The notes beneath the pieces are model-generated. The model had not been told where the DNA came from and made no database searches. It saw only the letters and a program-made list of their open reading frames with translations. Below, one piece after another: positions 60,011 through 64,000 of a stretch of 64,000 bases of DNA. Both the position numbers and the translations under genes were made by a program. This stretch comes from Speluncibacter jeojiensis (GTDB taxonomy: Bacteria > Actinomycetota > Actinomycetes > Mycobacteriales > Mycobacteriaceae). The stretch is from contig NZ_JAAIVF010000001.1 in the NCBI RefSeq assembly GCF_029589495.1, positions 1,302,001-1,366,000 of the forward strand, given 5' to 3'. The number at the start of each line of letters is the position of its first letter. The stretch's first letter is position 1.

Positions 60011-60325
60011 TTGCGAGAGGTCTGTCTGGCGCGCCTGGACAAGACGCGACCGGTGCTGGTGCTGACCCGCGAGGCGGCGCGGTCGGCGATGACCAAGGTG
60101 ACGGTCGCCCCGATCACGTCGACCGTGAAGGGCCTGTCCAGCGAGGTGCCGGTCGGCCCGGCGAACGGACTCGATCACGACTGCGTGGTCGCCCTCGACA
60201 ACGTCGTCACCGTTCCAGTCGCCATCCTTGGTCGGACACTCGGCTTCCTCAACAGCGACCAGGAGCGGACGTTGGCCCGGGCCATGGTCCTCGCCTTCGA
60301 CCTGGAACTCCCGATCCTCGGCTGA
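60011..60325 (+). CDS. mazF: PemK/MazF-type endoribonuclease toxin
   Basis: This 104-residue toxin starts at a TTG three bases after the antitoxin stop. It shows CLARLDKTRPVLVLTREAAR, VTVAPITSTVKGLSSEVPVG and NVVTVPVAILGRTLG, the fold of MazF toxins that cut mRNA at short sequences. The pair forms a toxin-antitoxin unit with the antitoxin first. Confidence 0.92.
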   Translation: MREVCLARLDKTRPVLVLTREAARSAMTKVTVAPITSTVKGLSSEVPVGPANGLDHDCVVALDNVVTVPVAILGRTLGFLNSDQERTLARAMVLAFDLELPILG

Positions 60326-60343
60326 CGGGCCGATCCGCCACTG

Positions 60344-60889
60344 TTACAAGACGAACGGGATGAGCATCTTGGTGCGCGAGCGGTAAGCCGGGTAGCTGTC
60401 GGGGTGCTCGCGCAGCATGATGCGCTCCTCGACCTTGCAGCTGTAGACGAAGTAGCCACCCAAGCCGACCACGATGATCAGCAGGAGCAGGTTCAGCGCC
60501 ACCGCGGTACCCAAGAGCGCGAGCAGGATTCCTGAGTAGATCGGGTTGCGCACGAACCGGTACGGACCGCTGGTGACGAGTTCGTGGCCGCTGAGCTTGA
60601 CCGTCATCGGCGGACCCCAGTTCCGGCCGATGTGCACCCGCGCCCATACCGCGAACGCCAGGCCGCACACGACCAGCGCCAAACCGATCGCGCCCTGAAC
60701 GACGTCGTCGTTGCTGTGCACATGCCCGCGGGCAAGGCGGAACACGAGAATCCCGACGATCACGATCCCGGCGCGGATGGCGAATCCGGAGCCGTTGCGG
60801 CGGCCCCGTTTGGCGGTGACCGCAGCCACCAGCCAACCGACCCAGAACACGGCCCAGACGATCCCGATGGCCAGCGCGATGGATCGCAT
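60344..60889 (-). CDS. Isoprenylcysteine carboxyl methyltransferase-family protein
   Basis: This 181-residue membrane protein has four or five hydrophobic segments and the family signature SGPYRFVRNPIYSGILLAL, followed by EERIMLREHPDSYPAYRSRT. Bacterial members methylate small lipids or lack known roles. It is followed upstream by GAPDH on the same strand, 19 bp away. Confidence 0.85.
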   Translation of the reverse strand: MRSIALAIGIVWAVFWVGWLVAAVTAKRGRRNGSGFAIRAGIVIVGILVFRLARGHVHSNDDVVQGAIGLALVVCGLAFAVWARVHIGRNWGPPMTVKLSGHELVTSGPYRFVRNPIYSGILLALLGTAVALNLLLLIIVVGLGGYFVYSCKVEERIMLREHPDSYPAYRSRTKMLIPFVL

Positions 60890-60908
60890 GCCGACCCCGG
60901 CGCTCCGG

Positions 60909-62387
60909 CTAAGCCTGCAGAACCGGGCACGCCGGCGAGGGCCAGGGCGCGGCGTCGACCTCGGGATAGATCGGGTACTCCACACCGGACAGGTACTGAA
61001 CGGTCCGCACGACCTGGCACGAGTAGCCGAACTCGTTGTCATACCAGGCGTACAGGATCGCGGTGTCACCCTCGACGATCGCCGCGTTCGCGTCGATGAT
61101 GCACGCCGCGCGCGAGCCGATGAAGTCGCTCGACACGGCGTCGGTGGCGGCCGTGTAGTCGAGGTTCCGGCTCAGAGTGCCGGTCAGCGATTCCTGGCGG
61201 AGGTGCTCGAGCACTTCCTGCTTGGTGGTCTCACGGCCCAAATGCAGGTGGAGGATGGCGACGGACACGTCCGGGGTGGGGACGCGGATCGAGTTGCCGG
61301 TGATCTTGGCCTTCAGGTCGGGGAGCGCCTTCGCGACGGCCGAGGCCGCGCCGGTCTCGGTGAGCACCAGGTTGAAGGGCGCCGACCGACCGCGACGGTC
61401 GGCCTTGTGGTAGTTGTCCAGCAGGTTCTGGTCGTTGGTGAACGAGTGCACGGTCTCGACGTGCGCCCGCGCGACGCCGAACTCGTCGTCCATGGTCTTC
61501 AGCGGAGGGACGATCGCATTGGTGGTACACGACGCGCACGAGACGATCTTCTCGTTCGGGTCGATGCTGCGGTGGTTGACCCCGTGCACGATGTTCGGGA
61601 CGTCGCCCTTGCCGGGAGCCGTGAGGACCACCTTCGCGATGCCCGGACGCAGGTGGTTCGACAGCCCGTCGCGGTCACGCCAGATGCCCGTGTTGTCGAT
61701 CAGGATGGCGTTGTCGATGCCGTACTCGGTGTAGTCGACGCTCGTCGGGTCGTTGCTGTAGATGAACTTGATGACATTGCCATTGGCGGTCAGGGTGTTG
61801 TTCTCGGTGTCGACCGTGATCGTGCCGTTGAACTTCCCGTGGACGGAGTCGCGACGCAACAGCGAGGCCCGCTTGGTCAGATCGTCCCCGCCGCCCTTGC
61901 GGACCACCACGGCGCGCAGGTTCAGGCCGTTACCCGAGCCGGCCTTCTCGATGAGCAGGCGCGCCACCAGCCGGCCGATACGCCCGAATCCATAGAGCAC
62001 CACGTCCTGAGGCTGTCGAGCGCTCGCCTCGTCGGTACCGACCAGTTCGGCGAGACTCTGCGCGACGAACTCCGGGATCGATGTTCCGCCGCCGTTTGCG
62101 TGGTAGGCCGTCACCAGCAACCCGAGGTCGATCTTCGACGGCCGCAACTCCAGCCGCGTCAACGCCTCGAGGAAGGGGAAGGTCTCCTCGACCGACAGCT
62201 CGTCGCCGCGGATCTGCCGGGCGAAACGGTGGGTGCCGAGAATGCCGATGACCGACTTGTTCACCAGCGAGCGGCTGTGAATCAGGATGGTCACCGAGTG
62301 CCGGCGGTGCAGGCCGCCGATCATCGGGATCATCGCCTCGGCGAGAGCCTCCTCAGAGTTCCACTGGGTCAGTTCCGCTGCGCTCAC
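60909..62387 (-). CDS. N-terminally extended glyceraldehyde-3-phosphate dehydrogenase
   Basis: This 492-residue protein has the NAD motif LYGFGRIGR at 131-139 and the catalytic cysteine C287 in SCASCTTN. Before the usual GAPDH fold lies a 125-residue helical extension (WNSEEALAEAMIPMIGGLHR). This is the form of corynebacterial GapB/GapX, which works in the gluconeogenic direction. The GTG at 62387 has GAGGA five bases upstream; a GTG at 62411 is an alternative. Confidence 0.9.
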   Translation of the reverse strand: MSAAELTQWNSEEALAEAMIPMIGGLHRRHSVTILIHSRSLVNKSVIGILGTHRFARQIRGDELSVEETFPFLEALTRLELRPSKIDLGLLVTAYHANGGGTSIPEFVAQSLAELVGTDEASARQPQDVVLYGFGRIGRLVARLLIEKAGSGNGLNLRAVVVRKGGGDDLTKRASLLRRDSVHGKFNGTITVDTENNTLTANGNVIKFIYSNDPTSVDYTEYGIDNAILIDNTGIWRDRDGLSNHLRPGIAKVVLTAPGKGDVPNIVHGVNHRSIDPNEKIVSCASCTTNAIVPPLKTMDDEFGVARAHVETVHSFTNDQNLLDNYHKADRRGRSAPFNLVLTETGAASAVAKALPDLKAKITGNSIRVPTPDVSVAILHLHLGRETTKQEVLEHLRQESLTGTLSRNLDYTAATDAVSSDFIGSRAACIIDANAAIVEGDTAILYAWYDNEFGYSCQVVRTVQYLSGVEYPIYPEVDAAPWPSPACPVLQA

Positions 62388-62545
62388 TGCGATCCTCGAT
62401 ATTTCTGGCACATGTGGCGTGCCGTGGGTTGTACGCCGACGGTAAGGCGCACGCTTCTTGTCCAGTATGGATCACCTGTGGGTGTCGGCCGTCGTCGACC
62501 CGGGGGTGGTCGTCGTCGGCAGCGGCAGCACGCACAGCACATTTC

Positions 62546-64000
62546 CTATCCGCGGGCCATGTCCACGAACTTCGACAGATGCAGCTGGTGCGCAACGGTG
62601 ATGGTGGCGGTCGGGCCGTTACGGTGCTTGCCGACGATCAGGTCGGCCTCGCCCATGCGCGGGTCGTCGCGTTCGAACGCGTCCGGGCGGTGGACGAGCA
62701 GCACCATGTCGGCGTCCTGTTCCAGCGAGCCGGACTCACGCAGGTCCGACACCTGCGGCCGCTTGTCGGTGCGCTGCTCCGGGCCACGGTTGAGCTGACA
62801 GATCGCGATCACCGGCACCTGGAGTTCCTTGGCGAGCAGCTTGAGGCTTCGGGAGAACTCCGACACCTCCTGCTGGCGCGACTCGACCTTCTTGCCGGAG
62901 GTCATCAGCTGAAGGTAGTCCACCACAATGAGTTTCAGGTCGTGACGCTGCTTGAGCCGCCGCGCCTTCGCGCGGATCTCCATCATGGTCAGGTTCGGCG
63001 AGTCGTCGATGAACAGGGGCGCCTCGCTGATCTCGCTCATGCGCCGGGCAAGCCGGGTCCAGTCGTCGTCGCTCATCTTGCCCGACCGCATGTCGCCGAG
63101 CTTGATCTTCGCCTCCGCCGAGAGCAGTCGCATGACGATCTCGGTTTTGCCCATTTCCAGCGAGAACATCACGCTGGGCATGCCGTGCTTGATCGAGCAC
63201 GAACGCAGGAAATCCATGGCGAGGGTGGAGTTGTGCGTCGGCACCATCGATCGACCAGCCAGGTAGAGGTGGTCGTCGTTGTCCACCTGGACGCAGCGGA
63301 CGGGAACGCTCTCGACCGTCCGCACGTCCACGATGAAGCGCGAGCCGGAGCGAGCGGTGTTCTTCGCGCCGCGACGCTCCTTGTGCAGCAATTCTTTTCG
63401 CGGCAGCGCGAAAACCTGGTCATCGGTCGCGAAGGTGAGCGTATAGGCGGTGGAGCTGGCCTCGGTGTGACCTTTCACTCGCTTGGTGCTCGTCTGGCAC
63501 CGGTACCCGAGGCTCACGATCAGCTCCCGGACATCACTCACGAGCCGTTCGCTGGTTCCGGTGAACTGCACCGACCCGCCGGCGGTCACGGTGCCGTCAG
63601 TGTCGAGCAGACCGGCCAACATGGCACGACGTTGACTCTCGGAACCTCGGAGGTACTGCACCGGAACGTGCTTGTTGTTCAGCACGCCGATCGTGCGGAG
63701 CCGAGCCTTCACGCTGCCGATCGTCTTCCAGCACGACATGCACATCCGCTTGCCGATGCAGGGGCCGCCGCAGCGAGGGCAGGTGGGCGCCGGCACTGGA
63801 GCCGACAGGAACCGCGCCTTGCCGCCGCACGACTGACCGCAGGTGCGCACCTCGCTGGCGACAGGGATAAAGGGCTTGCCGCAGACGACACACTCACGCG
63901 TCTCGATCGCGGGCTCGGCCGGCATCGAGATCTGGTATCGGTACTTTGCCGACTGCGACTTCGTCGTCTGCAGCCCTTCGGCCTCGATGAACATCGGGAC
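62546..64000 (-). CDS. dnaB: Replicative DNA helicase DnaB, C-terminal part with intein
   Basis: The gene runs off the right edge. The extein part begins with STLAMDFLRSCSIKHGMPSV and contains DnaB motifs (MFSLEMGKTEIVMRLLSAEA; LKLIVVDYLQLMTSG; DLRESGSLEQDADMVLLVHR) that form the RecA-type ATPase core. The intein is inserted in the P-loop, GK|ST, so splicing is required for ATPase activity. The N-terminal domain and the first half of the intein lie outside the window. Confidence 0.93.
   Translation of the reverse strand, partial: VPMFIEAEGLQTTKSQSAKYRYQISMPAEPAIETRECVVCGKPFIPVASEVRTCGQSCGGKARFLSAPVPAPTCPRCGGPCIGKRMCMSCWKTIGSVKARLRTIGVLNNKHVPVQYLRGSESQRRAMLAGLLDTDGTVTAGGSVQFTGTSERLVSDVRELIVSLGYRCQTSTKRVKGHTEASSTAYTLTFATDDQVFALPRKELLHKERRGAKNTARSGSRFIVDVRTVESVPVRCVQVDNDDHLYLAGRSMVPTHNSTLAMDFLRSCSIKHGMPSVMFSLEMGKTEIVMRLLSAEAKIKLGDMRSGKMSDDDWTRLARRMSEISEAPLFIDDSPNLTMMEIRAKARRLKQRHDLKLIVVDYLQLMTSGKKVESRQQEVSEFSRSLKLLAKELQVPVIAICQLNRGPEQRTDKRPQVSDLRESGSLEQDADMVLLVHRPDAFERDDPRMGEADLIVGKHRNGPTATITVAHQLHLSKFVDMARG
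63230..64000 (-). other. Intein in DnaB (C-terminal part), LAGLIDADG type
   Basis: The C-terminal splice junction is VPTHN|S at 63230, preceded by the block-F-like VRCVQVDNDDHLYLAG. A LAGLIDADG motif (LAGLLDTDG, 63593-63619) marks a homing endonuclease domain. An eight-cysteine region (63731-63892; CVVC, CGQSC, CPRC, CMSC) lies on the N-terminal side and looks like two zinc-binding clusters. The N-terminal splicing block is beyond the edge. Confidence 0.85.

Noticed and set aside
1-64000. CRISPR array, insertion sequence, prophage, tRNA or rRNA
   Set aside because: I looked for spaced repeats, transposase and integrase motifs and tRNA-like or rRNA-like sequence and saw none; a search with tRNAscan and IS databases would be decisive.

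Overview
The window is GC-rich, gene-dense chromosomal DNA from an actinobacterium, most likely a mycolic-acid-containing member of the Mycobacteriales (Gordonia/Rhodococcus/Nocardia/Mycobacterium relatives). The evidence is a mycothiol-dependent formaldehyde dehydrogenase, a KasA/KasB-type ketoacyl synthase, two methyltransferases of the mycobacterial TIGR00027 type, KstR-like operators in front of lipid-degradation genes, L,D-transpeptidases, a 7Fe ferredoxin FdxA and an intein in dnaB. The genus cannot be fixed from the sequence alone. No tRNA, rRNA, insertion sequence, prophage or CRISPR array was seen.

Layout. 1-6 kb: end of a KstD-like flavoprotein, a methyltransferase, an azlCD exporter with a divergent cupin regulator, a MOSC protein, and the mscR/metallo-beta-lactamase pair for formaldehyde removal. 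6-16 kb: amidohydrolase plus MFS pump with a divergent double AsnC regulator, then a two-component system divergent from an ABC/FtsX exporter. 16-24 kb: RDD protein with an unusual nonapeptide-repeat partner, MFS/MarR pair, an 18-bp minisatellite, an ECF sigma factor coupled to ogt, fadB2 and an acyl-CoA dehydrogenase. 23.6-33 kb: a stand-alone CYP102-like P450, a PAS-like protein, a GreA-family protein, a HAD phosphatase, an MFS/TetR pair with a 46-bp perfect palindrome, membrane ferritin, an AAA ATPase and a methyltransferase. 33-48.8 kb: flavoprotein, secreted glycine-rich and proline-rich proteins, an HSD-like reductase, a DUF35/thiolase pair, fdxA, a secreted Ig-repeat protein, two L,D-transpeptidases and a lipoprotein with an HNH-like motif. 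48.8-64 kb: MFS/MarR pair, a Tat cupin, a MerR-HEAT/HEAT operon, several regulators, a kas-type synthase, a MazEF-like toxin-antitoxin pair, an N-terminally extended GAPDH and the end of dnaB with its intein.

How the genes fit together. Three separate loci (acyl-CoA dehydrogenase, HSD-like reductase, DUF35-thiolase operon) each carry a match to the KstR operator TNNAACNNGTTNNA. With the KstD-like enzyme, fadB2 and an HSD10-type dehydrogenase they suggest sterol or branched-lipid catabolism spread over the window. A second theme is drug or metabolite efflux: five MFS pumps, most beside their own MarR, TetR, AsnC or LysR regulator. A third is the cell envelope: L,D-transpeptidases, secreted proteins and the ketoacyl synthase.

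The features most worth a second look are the BM3-like heme domain without a reductase, the nonapeptide-repeat protein, the MerR-HEAT operon with a 19-bp-spacer promoter, the 46-bp palindrome, and the cysteine-rich insertion in the dnaB intein.
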